From: CALAED01 sp036378315
GTDB taxonomy: Bacteria; Actinomycetota; Actinomycetes; Streptosporangiales; Streptosporangiaceae
Direction of reading: 5' to 3'
Length of the DNA: 64,000 nucleotides
NCBI GenBank assembly: GCA_036378315.1
Contig: DASUWU010000193.1
Coordinates: 1 to 64,000, forward strand
Made by a program: the position numbers and the translations under genes. Positions 33,845-42,289 of the stretch are shown here, one piece after another. The stretch's first letter is position 1. Every line of letters begins with the position of its first letter. The notes below the pieces were generated by a model. The model searched no databases. It was not told where the DNA came from and saw only the letters and a program-made list of their open reading frames with translations.

Positions 33845-33885
33845 GACATCGTTCTAAGTGTGCCGGCGAGGTGACCCGAGGTGAC

Positions 33886-34182
33886 CTAGGCGGCGTTCGC
33901 GCGGCGCATACGACGGCGGCGCTCGGAAGCCCGCTCGTCCTCGTTGAGGCCGCCCCACGTGCCGTACTTCTCCGGCCGGGACACCGCGTAGTCCAGGCAC
34001 TCGACGCGTACGGGGCAACCCATGCAAATCTGCTTGGCCTTGCGCTCGCGGATTTCACGCTCGGGCTGACGCTCGCCGTCGGGGCCGAAAAAGAGGACGA
34101 GGTCCTCCCCTCGGCACGCGGCAGCGTCCTGCCAGCCCCAGCTGGGCCGCGGGAGGTTTGCCTGCCGACGGACCTGAGCCAT
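33886..34182 (-). CDS. WhiB-family Fe-S transcriptional regulator
   Basis: 98 residues. Four Cys of the [4Fe-4S] cluster are visible: AACRGEDL, then ICMGCPVRVEC (C-x2-C-x5-C). The WhiB G-W-G turn is TWGGLNEDER, followed by a basic DNA-binding tail ASERRRRMRRANAA. Wbl proteins act with the housekeeping sigma factor and respond to redox or NO. Which Wbl paralogue this is cannot be decided by eye. The gene follows an upstream 12-mer (AATTTCGGACAT, 34206-34217) that recurs at 40465 and may be a regulatory site. Strong terminator downstream. Confidence 0.92.
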   Translation of the reverse strand: MAQVRRQANLPRPSWGWQDAAACRGEDLVLFFGPDGERQPEREIRERKAKQICMGCPVRVECLDYAVSRPEKYGTWGGLNEDERASERRRRMRRANAA

Positions 34183-34351
34183 AGAACACCCACCTGAGTT
34201 GGTTTAATTTCGGACATACACGTTGGAACTGCATGGCAGTTACCCAAAGCTCCAACGCCTGAAGTTTCCGCTCTGTTCCCCGGCGTACGTCTTGAGCGAC
34301 AACCGGAGCACACACGGCGGAGAGCCCCCAGATTCCGGGGCCTTGGAGAGG

Positions 34352-35284
34352 CTACACGAGGGCCGCCCTGTTGAGAAGGGTGGGCGGGTCACAAAGATAT
34401 GTACGTCGTTTGTCGTCACACCCGGGGCCGCAGGGGCCGTAGGTGGGCCCGGGACGCACGTGCACGCGGAAGCGCTCGCCGCCGGCGCGCACCACGACCT
34501 CGTACGTCGGCCCGTCGCCGGTCATCGACTCGACCGCGACCGAGTCCAGTCCAAGCCGGCCGGTGTGCTGCCTGACCTGGTGTTCCGCCGCCTGGGCCGG
34601 CTCCGGCAGGCCGGCGCGTCCGCGCAGCCGGTCGAGAACGACCCTGCCATCGAGGTAGGCCTCGGCGGCCGCGATGCCCTCGTCCACGCCGAGGTCGCCG
34701 TAGTAGAAGCCGTGCGGCAGGCACGCGAGGTTGGCCGCGTAGCGGTCGCCGCCGAGGTGGGTCGTCTCCCACACCCCGGACCCGAACCGCCCGTGCAACG
34801 CCCTGGCGAGCGGCGCCCCGGCCCGCGCGCAGCAGGCGTTGTGCCTGGCGTGCGCGCACACGAGCAGCAACGGCCCGGCCGCTGGCTCGCCGAACCCGGG
34901 CCGCCGGCCGGCGGCCACCGCCGCCAGGTCGAGGTCCAGGTCGCTCAGCTCGGCCGGGCCGCTCAGCCGCCTGCCCTCCAGCCAGGCCGGCGCGCCGGTG
35001 CCCGACCAGCCGACGTACACGTGGAGAGGGGGAACTGGGGACCTGCGCCCCGGCCGCCGGATGAGCTGCGTGCGGACGCCGTGCCTGCTCGCCTCGGCGA
35101 CGGCCGCGGCCAGGGGGCCCGGCAGCTCGGTGTCGGCCGCCTTCTCCGCCCACGGCCCGGCATGCTCGATGAGCAGCCAGGCGCGCGCCTTGGTGGTGGC
35201 GCTCGCCCGGCACGGCAGTTCCCCGGTATGGCTCCCTGGACAATGCGTGCAAGACCGGAGCGCGGCGCGATGCGGATGTGGCAC
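34352..35284 (-). CDS. Sucrase/ferredoxin-like (Apd1-type) protein
   Basis: 310 residues. The thioredoxin-like, [2Fe-2S]-binding sucrase/ferredoxin-like family is recognised by ARAWLLIEHAGPWAEKAADT, LLLVCAHARHNACCARAGAP, SGVWETTHLGGDRYAANLAC and LPHGFYYGDL. Fungal Apd1 relatives are linked to redox and iron homeostasis. The C-terminus adds RPGPTYGPCGPGCDDKRRTY, with further Cys. The GTG at 35284 has AGGGGG just upstream. An IdeR/DtxR-type box lies 25 bases upstream (35309-35327), so expression is probably raised when iron is scarce, in line with a role in siderophore or iron reduction (inference). Confidence 0.82.
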   Translation of the reverse strand: MPHPHRAALRSCTHCPGSHTGELPCRASATTKARAWLLIEHAGPWAEKAADTELPGPLAAAVAEASRHGVRTQLIRRPGRRSPVPPLHVYVGWSGTGAPAWLEGRRLSGPAELSDLDLDLAAVAAGRRPGFGEPAAGPLLLVCAHARHNACCARAGAPLARALHGRFGSGVWETTHLGGDRYAANLACLPHGFYYGDLGVDEGIAAAEAYLDGRVVLDRLRGRAGLPEPAQAAEHQVRQHTGRLGLDSVAVESMTGDGPTYEVVVRAGGERFRVHVRPGPTYGPCGPGCDDKRRTYLCDPPTLLNRAALV

Positions 35285-35308
35285 GGACCCCCTGCCCTCG
35301 ACTGTTCG

Positions 35309-35327
35309 TTAGGTAAGTCTAACCTAA
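35309..35327 (-). promoter_or_regulatory. IdeR/DtxR-type iron box
   Basis: TTAGGTAAGTCTAACCTAA, 19 bases, matches the DtxR/IdeR palindrome TTAGGTTAGGCTAACCTAA in 17 positions. It lies 25 bases upstream of the sucrase/ferredoxin-like start. Its right end overlaps the last four bases of glpD. Confidence 0.85.
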
Positions 35328-36931
35328 CTTGATCGTGTCTCGCCAGAGGTGGCCGGCGCCGACCCCAGGGCGGCGCGCGCCGCGGGCAGTGCCCGCCGCC
35401 TGTCGTCCGGCACGAGCCCGATGCGGGTCCGCCGGTCGAGCAGGTCGGCCTCGTCCAGCGCGCCCTCGTGCCGTACGCCCCACACGAGCTCGGCGCCGAT
35501 GACCGGCAGGCCGTCCGCGACCGGCTCGAGCAGCGCGGGATCCGCCGCGCCGAGGGCGAGCACGGCGGGCGCCTCCGTGCCGTACCGCTCGGACAGCCGC
35601 CGCGGCACGCCACCCGTGCCCGCGGCATCGGTCGCCGTTCCCGCGCCGACCAGCGGCAACCGCCGGGTCCTGCAGGGCGCCGCCGCCAGGCCGGCGACCT
35701 CGACCGCCGCGTCGACGGTGTCCTGCGCCATCCGCCGGTACGTCGTCAGCTTGCCGCCGACGACGGTCACCACCCCGCCGCTGCCGCGCAGCACGACGTG
35801 CCGCCGGGAGATGTCGGCCGTCCTGCCGTGCCCGTCGTCGAGCAGCGGGCGCAGCCCGGCGAACGCCCCGATCACGTCGGACCGGCGCACCGGCACGTCG
35901 AGTGCGGCGGCGAGGATGTCGAGCAGGAACCCGATCTCGGCCTCCGCCGGCGCCGGCACGTCGGGGATCGGTCCGTCCACGGGCTCGTCGGTGAGCCCGA
36001 CGTACACCCGGCCGTCCCCTTGGGGCAGCACGAGCACCATCCGGCCAGGCTCGCCGGGCACGGTCAGGTGCAGCCCGGTGCCGAGGCCGCCGAGGCCGCC
36101 GAGGGCGGCGGCCGGCAGCACCAGGTGGGTGCCCCGGGAGGGGCGCAGCGGCACCCCGTCGACGAGCGTGCCCGCCCACACCCCGGTGGCGTTGACCACG
36201 GCGCGGGCCCGGATGGTGTGCACCGCGCCGGTCAGCTCGTCCCTGACCTCGGCGCCGTCGCCCGATACGGCGAGGGCGCGGCAGCGGGTGAGCGCGCGGG
36301 CGCCGTGCGCCGCCGCGGTGCGGGCCAGCGCGATCACCAGCCTGGCGTCGTCGACCACCTGCCCGTCCCAGGAAAGCAGCCCGCCGCGAAGGCCGTGCGG
36401 GCGCAGCGGCGGGGCGAGCCGGAGCGTCTCGATCGCGGACAGGCCGCGCGGCCCAGGCAGCACGGCGCGCGGCGTGCGCGCGGAGCGGCGCAGCAGGTCG
36501 CCGGCCCGCAGCCCGGCCATGGCCAGCCGCGCCTGCGCCGGCGTGACCAGCGGCGTCAGCGGGAGCACGAACGGCAGCGCGCGCACCAGGTGCGGTGCCG
36601 TGCGGGTCATCAGCACGCCGCGCTCGGCCGCGCTCTGGTAGGCGATGCCGACCTGGCCCGACGCCAGGTAGCGCAGCCCGCCGTGGATCAGCTTCGAGCT
36701 CCACCTGGAGGTGCCGAACGCCAGGTCGTGGGCGTCGATGGCGGCCACGGACAGGCCACGGGAGGCGGCGTCGAGAGCGACCCCGGCGCCGGTCGCGCCG
36801 AGGCCGACGACGAGCAGGTCCACCACCGCCCCGCCCGCCAGCTCGGCCAGCTCTCCGGCGCGGCGCGCGGCGGTCAGCGAGGACGTGGATGCCGGCGCCG
36901 GGGAGGGCGCGGCCGCGGGAACGGGGGTCAT
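35324..36931 (-). CDS. glpD: FAD-dependent glycerol-3-phosphate dehydrogenase
   Basis: Oxidises sn-glycerol-3-phosphate to dihydroxyacetone phosphate at the membrane, feeding the quinone pool. 535 residues. The FAD-binding LLVVGLGATGAGVALDAASRG near residue 40 and the family motifs GTSRWSSKLIHGGLRYL, GGLLSWDGQVVDDARL and VVTVVGGKLTTYRRMAQDTV are present, plus the C-terminal domain (RYGTEAPAVLALGA...). ATG 36931 overlaps the TGA of the upstream TetR gene (ATGA). It shares a cluster with an alkyl-DHAP-synthase-like gene and a diacylglycerol-kinase-family gene, like Rv2249c (glpD1) to Rv2252 in M. tuberculosis. Confidence 0.93.
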   Translation of the reverse strand: MTPVPAAAPSPAPASTSSLTAARRAGELAELAGGAVVDLLVVGLGATGAGVALDAASRGLSVAAIDAHDLAFGTSRWSSKLIHGGLRYLASGQVGIAYQSAAERGVLMTRTAPHLVRALPFVLPLTPLVTPAQARLAMAGLRAGDLLRRSARTPRAVLPGPRGLSAIETLRLAPPLRPHGLRGGLLSWDGQVVDDARLVIALARTAAAHGARALTRCRALAVSGDGAEVRDELTGAVHTIRARAVVNATGVWAGTLVDGVPLRPSRGTHLVLPAAALGGLGGLGTGLHLTVPGEPGRMVLVLPQGDGRVYVGLTDEPVDGPIPDVPAPAEAEIGFLLDILAAALDVPVRRSDVIGAFAGLRPLLDDGHGRTADISRRHVVLRGSGGVVTVVGGKLTTYRRMAQDTVDAAVEVAGLAAAPCRTRRLPLVGAGTATDAAGTGGVPRRLSERYGTEAPAVLALGAADPALLEPVADGLPVIGAELVWGVRHEGALDEADLLDRRTRIGLVPDDRRRALPAARAALGSAPATSGETRSS

Positions 36932-37554
36932 GGCAGCAGGTATCCCTCCAGGATCCGGCGCAGCTCGTCGTCGAGGGAAGCCGTGGCCACCGCCCGGTCG
37001 GCGGCCCCGGCATCGGTCATGGTGTGCGCGGACATGACGAAGGACTGCACGACCAGCAGGACCGCCCGTGCCTGCCGGGTGGCGTCGCCTGCGCGGACCG
37101 AGCCGTCGGCGTGCCCGGCCAGAAGGTCGCGTTCCAGCAGGCCGAGCATCGCCTCCTGGCTGGTGCCGCGGCGTTCGAGCAGGTACGGCAGGAGCAGCTC
37201 GGGGTCAACTTCGATGATCTTGCGGAAGAGCGGGTGCCCGCGGAACGCGCGAACGCAGCGCACCAGGCTGTCGACCACCTGCGGGCCGGTCGGGCGGCCT
37301 GGCTCGATGCGCACCACGCCCCGTACGAGGGCGACGAACTCGCGTGTCATGAGGTCGGCGACGAGCGAACGGACGTCCGGCCAGCGCCGGTAAAGGGTCA
37401 TCCGGGACACGCCGGCGCGCCGGGCGACGTCGGTCAGCGTCGTGCGGCGCACGCCGACGGCCAGCACGCAGTCGCGGGCGGCGTCGAGCACGCGGTCGTG
37501 GCCGGTGCGCGGCCCCCGCGACCGCTGCTCCTGCTTGTGACGAATCGACGTCAT
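36928..37554 (-). CDS. TetR-family transcriptional regulator
   Basis: 208 residues. The N-terminal HTH (about 20-65, RVLDAARDCVLAVGVRRTTL, TDVARRAGVSRMTLYRRW) is the classic TetR recognition region; the C-terminal ligand-binding part is unassigned. Divergently arranged with the flavoprotein gene, with only 17 bases between the two start codons, and cotranscribed with glpD. Expected to repress both, using the palindromic sites in and around that gap (GACGTC at 37547 and 37574, TCAC/GTGA at 37558-37575). The counterpart in M. tuberculosis is Rv2250c. The ligand may be a lipid intermediate (inference). Confidence 0.9.
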   Translation of the reverse strand: MTSIRHKQEQRSRGPRTGHDRVLDAARDCVLAVGVRRTTLTDVARRAGVSRMTLYRRWPDVRSLVADLMTREFVALVRGVVRIEPGRPTGPQVVDSLVRCVRAFRGHPLFRKIIEVDPELLLPYLLERRGTSQEAMLGLLERDLLAGHADGSVRAGDATRQARAVLLVVQSFVMSAHTMTDAGAADRAVATASLDDELRRILEGYLLP

Positions 37555-37579
37555 ATGTCACAGTGTAAGGCGTGACGTC
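37547..37579. promoter_or_regulatory. Operator candidate in the tetR/flavoprotein divergent gap
   Basis: GACGTC occurs at 37547-37552 and again at 37574-37579, a symmetric pair 21 bases apart. Inside, TCAC (37558-37561) faces GTGA (37572-37575). The start codons at 37554 (minus) and 37572 (plus) lie within the site, so the promoters must overlap coding DNA and both mRNAs have little or no leader. Confidence 0.5.
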
Positions 37580-39227
37580 CCGACCACAAGGCCGGCCGCC
37601 GGAGGAGATGCTGTGGCGCGGGTGGGGCGACCCGGCGCGGGCCGCCCCGCTGCCGGACGATGTCCGCACGCTGCTGCGCGACCTGCTCGGCGCCGGCTCC
37701 GGCGCCGAGGCGGCCGCGGCCGCATCGGCCGCGCCCGAGCCCGACCTGCACGAGGTGGCCGTGCCGCCGTCGAGGCTGAGCCCCACGGCCCTGGCCGCGC
37801 TCGCCGCCGCCGTGGGGGACGACGCCGTCCGCGACGACGCCGAAACGCGGATCCGGCACACGAGGGGCAAGTCCACGCCCGACCTCCTCCGCATCAGGCG
37901 GGGCGACGCGTCCGGCGCGCCCGACGCCGTGGTGCTCCCCGGGTCGCCGGACGCCGTGCTCGCGGTGCTGGCGACCTGCACGGAGCATCGGATCGCCGTC
38001 GTCCCGTTCGGCGGCGGGACCTCCGTGGTCGGCGGCCTCGCGCCGGCGGTGCCCGGCGGGCCGGCCGGCGACCGGCTGCCGCGCGCGGTGATCGCGCTCG
38101 ACCTGCGCCGGCTCGACCGCCTGGTGGCGCTCGATCCGGTCTCCCGCACCGCGACGCTGGAGGCCGGCCTGCGCGCGCCGGCCGCCGAGGCGCTGCTGCG
38201 CGAGCGCGGCTTCACGCTCGGCCACTTCCCGCAGTCCTACGAATGGGCCACGATCGGCGGGTTCGCCGCGACCAGGTCAAGCGGCCAGGCGTCGGCCGGT
38301 TACGGGCGCTTCGACGACATGGTGATGGGCATCGCCGTCGCCACCCCGCGCGGCCCGCTCGAGCTGGGGCGCGCGCCCCGATCGGCGGCCGGACCCGACC
38401 TGCGCCAGCTCATCCTCGGCTCAGAAGGCGCCTTCGGCGTGATCACCGCGGTCACGGTCCTGGTCCGTCCGGCGCCGGAGCTTGCCACGTACGAGGGGTG
38501 GCGCTTCCCTTCGTTCGCCGCCGGCACCGCCGCGCTGCGCGCGCTCGCGCAGGACGGCCCGCTGCCGACCGTGCTCCGGCTGTCCGACGAGACCGAGACG
38601 CTGGCCGGCGCCGCCCCGCCGGCCGGAGGTGGCTGCCTGGCCGTCACCGGCTACGAGGGCACGGCCGCCGACGTGGCCGCCAGGCGCACCGCGGCCGGGG
38701 CGGTGCTCGGTGCCGCCGGCGGTACGCCGCTCGGACCCGAACCGGGAGAGCGGTGGGCCAGGGAGAGGTACGCGGCACCGTACCTACGCGACGCGCTGCT
38801 CGACGCCGGCTTCTTCGCCGAGACGCTGGAGACCGCGACGTTCTGGGCTGGGCTGCCGCGGCTGTACGACGCCGTCCGCTCGGCGCTGACCACCACGCTG
38901 GCCGGCGCCGGCACGCCGCCGCTGGTGCTGTGCCACATCTCCCACGTCTATCCGGCCGGCGCCGCGCTGTACTTCACCGTCGTCGCGGCGGACCCGGGGC
39001 CGGCCGGCTGGGCCGCGGCCAAACGCGCGGCGGGCGAGGCCATCCTGGGTGCGGGCGGCACGATCAGCCACCACCATGGGGTCGGTACCGACCATCTGGA
39101 CTGGTACGCCGAGGAGATCGGTCCGCTCGGCGCCGAGGTGCTGCGGGCCGTCAAGGACCGGCTCGACCCGGCCGGCATCCTCAACCCCGGCGTGCTCGTC
39201 TCCCCGACCCAGGAGAGCGCTCGATGA
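37572..39227 (+). CDS. FAD-linked oxidase, alkyl-DHAP-synthase-like
   Basis: 551 residues of the FAD-binding_4/FAD-oxidase_C family. FAD site VVPFGGGTSVVGGLAPAVPG and a second loop RSSGQASAGYGRFDDM; near the end TISHHHGVGTDHLDW, the His-rich motif of alkyldihydroxyacetonephosphate synthase. Together with glpD (which makes dihydroxyacetone phosphate) this suggests glycerolipid or ether-lipid chemistry, but bacterial relatives are mostly uncharacterised. The homologous position in M. tuberculosis is Rv2251. GTG 37572 is immediately behind the divergent operator. The last codon overlaps the next ATG (ATGA). Confidence 0.87.
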   Translation: MTSRPQGRPPEEMLWRGWGDPARAAPLPDDVRTLLRDLLGAGSGAEAAAAASAAPEPDLHEVAVPPSRLSPTALAALAAAVGDDAVRDDAETRIRHTRGKSTPDLLRIRRGDASGAPDAVVLPGSPDAVLAVLATCTEHRIAVVPFGGGTSVVGGLAPAVPGGPAGDRLPRAVIALDLRRLDRLVALDPVSRTATLEAGLRAPAAEALLRERGFTLGHFPQSYEWATIGGFAATRSSGQASAGYGRFDDMVMGIAVATPRGPLELGRAPRSAAGPDLRQLILGSEGAFGVITAVTVLVRPAPELATYEGWRFPSFAAGTAALRALAQDGPLPTVLRLSDETETLAGAAPPAGGGCLAVTGYEGTAADVAARRTAAGAVLGAAGGTPLGPEPGERWARERYAAPYLRDALLDAGFFAETLETATFWAGLPRLYDAVRSALTTTLAGAGTPPLVLCHISHVYPAGAALYFTVVAADPGPAGWAAAKRAAGEAILGAGGTISHHHGVGTDHLDWYAEEIGPLGAEVLRAVKDRLDPAGILNPGVLVSPTQESAR

Positions 39228-40117
39228 CGAAGCCGCGTTCCTTCACCGCCATCGTCAACCCCACGGCCGGCGCCGCCCGCGGGTCGGGCCAGGCGGCGCT
39301 GCAGGCCGTCACTGGGCCGCTGCGCGCGGCCGGCGCGCGGGTCACGGTCGAGTACAGTCGCGGCCTCGAGCACGCCGCGGCGCTGGCCAGGGACGCCGTG
39401 GGTCGCGGCGACGTCGTGCTCGGGGTGGGCGGCGACGGGATGGCCGGGTGCGTGGGGGGCGCGGTGGCGGGCACTGACGGCGTCGTCGGCATCGTTCCGG
39501 CCGGGCGCGGCAACGACTTCGCCCGCCAGCTCGGCGTCGGGGACGCCTCAGAGCTGGCCGGGCTGATGCTGGACGGCGAGCCGCGCGCCGTCGACGTGAT
39601 CGAGGTGACCGGGGCCGACGGCCCGCCGAAGATCGTCCTTGGCAGCGTCTACGCGGGCGTCGACGCGGTCGCGAACCGCAACGCCAACAGCTCACGGCTG
39701 CTGCGCGGGTCGGCGGCCTACTACGTCGGCGCGTTGCGCGCCGTCGTCACCTGGCGGCCCGCGGTCTACCGCGTCACCGTCGACGGGCGGCGCCACGACC
39801 GGCGCGGCTACACCGTGGTCGCCGCGAACTCGGGGTTCTACGGCTTCGGCAGGCACGTCGCCCCCGACGCCAGGGTCGACGACGGGCTGCTCGACATCGT
39901 CATCATCAGGCACGCGCCGAAGCCGACGTTCTTCGCGGTGATGAAGGAGCTCGAGCACGGTACGCACGTCCGCCGGGCCAACGTCGAGGTGCTGCGCGGT
40001 CGCGAGGTCCGCATCGAGGCCGACCGCGCCCTGCCGTACGGAGCGGACGGCGAGCTGATCGGGACCCTGCCGGTGATCGTGCGGGTGCTCCCTGGCGCGC
40101 TGCGGGTCCTGGCGTGA
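39224..40117 (+). CDS. Diacylglycerol-kinase-family lipid kinase
   Basis: 297 residues with a DAGK/sphingosine-kinase catalytic domain. FTAIVNPTAGAARGSG at the N-terminus, the nucleotide-binding VVLGVGGDGMAGCVGGAVAG, PAGRGNDFARQLG and the C-terminal YGADGELIGTLPVIV. It phosphorylates a lipid hydroxyl, probably diacylglycerol, to give phosphatidate; the M. tuberculosis counterpart Rv2252 works in phosphatidylinositol-mannoside synthesis. It overlaps the flavoprotein stop by four bases and ends an operon of glycerolipid genes. Cytoplasmic or membrane-associated. Confidence 0.88.
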   Translation: MTKPRSFTAIVNPTAGAARGSGQAALQAVTGPLRAAGARVTVEYSRGLEHAAALARDAVGRGDVVLGVGGDGMAGCVGGAVAGTDGVVGIVPAGRGNDFARQLGVGDASELAGLMLDGEPRAVDVIEVTGADGPPKIVLGSVYAGVDAVANRNANSSRLLRGSAAYYVGALRAVVTWRPAVYRVTVDGRRHDRRGYTVVAANSGFYGFGRHVAPDARVDDGLLDIVIIRHAPKPTFFAVMKELEHGTHVRRANVEVLRGREVRIEADRALPYGADGELIGTLPVIVRVLPGALRVLA

Positions 40118-40458
40118 ACCGCGACCGGGCGACGGGCCGAGGGTGCCGCGTCAAGGAGGATCTTCGCTGGTGGGGACATATCTTGAGCGGCGCGTTGCTT
40201 TGTCATGGGTTTCGCGGCGCTAGCGTGCGCGTACACCGTTCCACAAATGGGGCGTTTGCGGTCGCCTGATGTCAGGTAGGCCGAGTCGAGAGGACCCGCC
40301 TCGGTGCCCCTTCCGCTGCGTCGGGGCGGGGCCTCCCGGGTATATACGCTGCCGCGTGGCCGAGAGTTCACTCCGTGCAGCATCTCGGGTGGCCGGGGCT
40401 CATCGGGCGTGCTTCCCGCTCTCCGCGACGCCACATTTCCGGGACGTTGCGGTCTAAG

Positions 40459-40476
40459 ATGTCCAATTTCGGACAT
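40459..40476. promoter_or_regulatory. ATGTCC/GGACAT palindrome
   Basis: ATGTCC (40459-40464) and GGACAT (40471-40476) with AATTTC between them. The right half with the centre, AATTTCGGACAT, also occurs upstream of whiB (34206-34217). Not in front of any obvious gene on the plus strand. Confidence 0.4.
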
Positions 40477-40517
40477 TATGTCGGATAATCATCACCTCGT
40501 GCGCCCCCGGGCGCGCG

Positions 40518-40562
40518 GAAGCTCCCGCACGAGCGTTCGCGCCGCGCTCATGCGGGAGCTTC
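40518..40562 (-). terminator. Strong hairpin after the polymerase gene
   Basis: Arms 40518-40535 and 40545-40562 (18 bases each, one mismatch, loop 9), beginning GAAGCTCCCGCA. It lies ten bases beyond the polymerase stop on the minus strand. No T-tract. Probably ends that transcript. Confidence 0.65.
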
Positions 40563-40571
40563 TCGCCGGCC

Positions 40572-42281
40572 TCACTTGGCGTCGGCGTAGCAGTCGACCA
40601 CCGCGATCTCGAGAGGGAAGACGACCGGCGTCGGCCCGAAGACCAACTGCCCGGCCTCGGTTGCCGCGGCGCGCACCGCCGCGACCACGGCGTCGGCGTG
40701 CTCCTTGGGGGTGTGCACGATGAGCTCGTCGTGCTGGAAGAAGACGAGGTGCGGTCGCTCGGCTGCGGGGGCCGGCGAAGCGAGGTCGGCGAGGCGGCGG
40801 CGGGCCACGGCGAGCAGGGCGAGCGCCCAGTCGGCCGCACTGGCCTGCACGACGAAGTTGCGGGTGAACCGGCCGCGGCTGCGCGCGACGGCGCCTCCCG
40901 ACGGGCCGCTCACCCGTTCGCGCCAGGTTGGCGACGGCGGCGGGCAGGTGCGGCCCAGCCGGGAGCGGACGACGCGCCCGGCCTCGCCCGCCCTGGCGGC
41001 GGCCTCGACGTAGCCGGCCGCGGCGGGGAACCGCTGGCGCAGCACGCCGAGCAGGCTGATCGCGTCGCCGGTCGCACCACCGTACATCGCGGACAGCAGC
41101 GCGATCTTGGCCTTGTCCCTGGCCCCGCCGAAGGCGTCGGCCAGCGCCGCGTACAGGTCGCCGTGTGCCGCCGCCGCGGCGAACGCCTCGTCGCCGGCCA
41201 GGGCGGCGAGCACCCGCGGCTCGAGCTGCGCGGCGTCGGCGACGACCAGCACCCAGCCCGGATCGGCGACGACCGCCCTGCGCAGCACCTTGGGGATCTG
41301 CAACGCGCCGCCGCCCCGGGTGGCCCAGCGGCCGGACACCACCCCGCCGACGATGTACTCCGGCCGGAACCGCCCGTCCCGCACCCACGTGTCCAGCCAC
41401 GCCCAGCCGTGCGCGGCGTGCAGCCGCGCCAGCTCCTTGTACTCGAGCAGCGGCGCGACCGCCGGATGATCGACGTCGCGCAGCACCGAGGAGCGGGCCG
41501 AGGCCACGGTGACCCCGGCGGACCGGAACGCCCGGACGATCTGCGCCGGGGAGTCGGGGTTGACCGGCCGGCCGTCGAAGGCGGCCACCACCTCGTCGGC
41601 CAGCGCCTGGAGCCGGCGCGGCCGCAGGCCGACGCCGTGCCGGCCGCCGCCGCCGGGCCGGGGGCCGAGCAGATCGGTGAGCAGCCGGTCGTGCACGTCG
41701 GCCCGCCAGGGCAGGCCGTGGTGGGCCATCTCGGCGGCGATGAGCCCGCCCGCCGACTCGGCCGCGGCCAGCAGCGCCATCCGGCCCGGGTGCTCGGCCG
41801 CCGCGATACGCCGCACCTGGTCGCGGTGGACGGCCACGACGGCGTCGATGTCCTCGGCGGCCGCGGCCGCCGAGCCGGTGCCGGGTTCGGCGGCCGTGCC
41901 GGCTCCGGTCGCGTCGAACAGCGACGGCTGGGCGGCCGGACCCGCGTCGGGGACGTCGTCGGGGACCGCGACGCCGCGGACCCGCGCGTACGCCGCCGCC
42001 AGCGAGCGCGGCTCGCCGTGCCGGGCCGCGTGGCCGAGCAGCAGCGACTCGACCAGCTCGAGATCATGACACTGGCTTATCCGCACCCCGGCGCGCAGCA
42101 GCCGCGGATAGTGCAGCCGGCCGGCCGACCACACCCATCGCGGTGGCTGCGCGCGCTCGCGGGCCGCGATCTCCGCGGCGAGGTCGGCGGCGCGTTCCGG
42201 CGGCCCGGTCGGGGAGCCGTCCGCGGCGAGCGGGCGCAACACGCCGCCGCCCCCCGAGGACACCGCCACCGCGATCCGCAC
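40572..42281 (-). CDS. Stand-alone family-A DNA polymerase with exonuclease-like N-terminus
   Basis: 569 residues of the bifunctional 3'-5' exonuclease/DNA polymerase type found in actinomycetes, shorter than PolI. Polymerase motifs: A (VVADAAQLEPRVLAAL), B (DKAKIALLSAMYGGATGDAI) and C (LVFFQHDELIVHT). The N-terminal ~180 residues (ARERAQPPRWVWSAG...) form a weakly conserved 3'-5'-exonuclease-like region. No 5' nuclease. Possibly a repair or translesion polymerase; this is inference. GTG 42281 is the start chosen, eight bases after the metallophosphoesterase stop, so the two genes are likely cotranscribed. Confidence 0.9.
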   Translation of the reverse strand: MRIAVAVSSGGGGVLRPLAADGSPTGPPERAADLAAEIAARERAQPPRWVWSAGRLHYPRLLRAGVRISQCHDLELVESLLLGHAARHGEPRSLAAAYARVRGVAVPDDVPDAGPAAQPSLFDATGAGTAAEPGTGSAAAAAEDIDAVVAVHRDQVRRIAAAEHPGRMALLAAAESAGGLIAAEMAHHGLPWRADVHDRLLTDLLGPRPGGGGRHGVGLRPRRLQALADEVVAAFDGRPVNPDSPAQIVRAFRSAGVTVASARSSVLRDVDHPAVAPLLEYKELARLHAAHGWAWLDTWVRDGRFRPEYIVGGVVSGRWATRGGGALQIPKVLRRAVVADPGWVLVVADAAQLEPRVLAALAGDEAFAAAAAHGDLYAALADAFGGARDKAKIALLSAMYGGATGDAISLLGVLRQRFPAAAGYVEAAARAGEAGRVVRSRLGRTCPPPSPTWRERVSGPSGGAVARSRGRFTRNFVVQASAADWALALLAVARRRLADLASPAPAAERPHLVFFQHDELIVHTPKEHADAVVAAVRAAATEAGQLVFGPTPVVFPLEIAVVDCYADAK

Positions 42282-42289
42282 GCTGCCAG

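Larger units (their letters stand above)
40118..40571. other. 454-base intergenic region between convergent genes
   Basis: No convincing gene. It holds the palindrome at 40459-40476, the strong hairpin at 40518-40562, and GC-rich sequence with two short Arg-rich frames that look like shadow coding. The region 40190-40260 (GCTTTGTCATGGG..., GTACACCGTTCC) is less GC-rich and could contain a promoter. Confidence 0.45.

Noticed and set aside
35468..37393. Plus-strand open frame opposite glpD and tetR
   Set aside because: Low-complexity Arg/Gly/His sequence. Both minus-strand genes have diagnostic motifs.
40269..40457. Short plus-strand frame in the 40118-40571 gap
   Set aside because: No ribosome-binding site, no similarity to known proteins, and Arg/Ser/Pro-rich composition typical of shadow frames.
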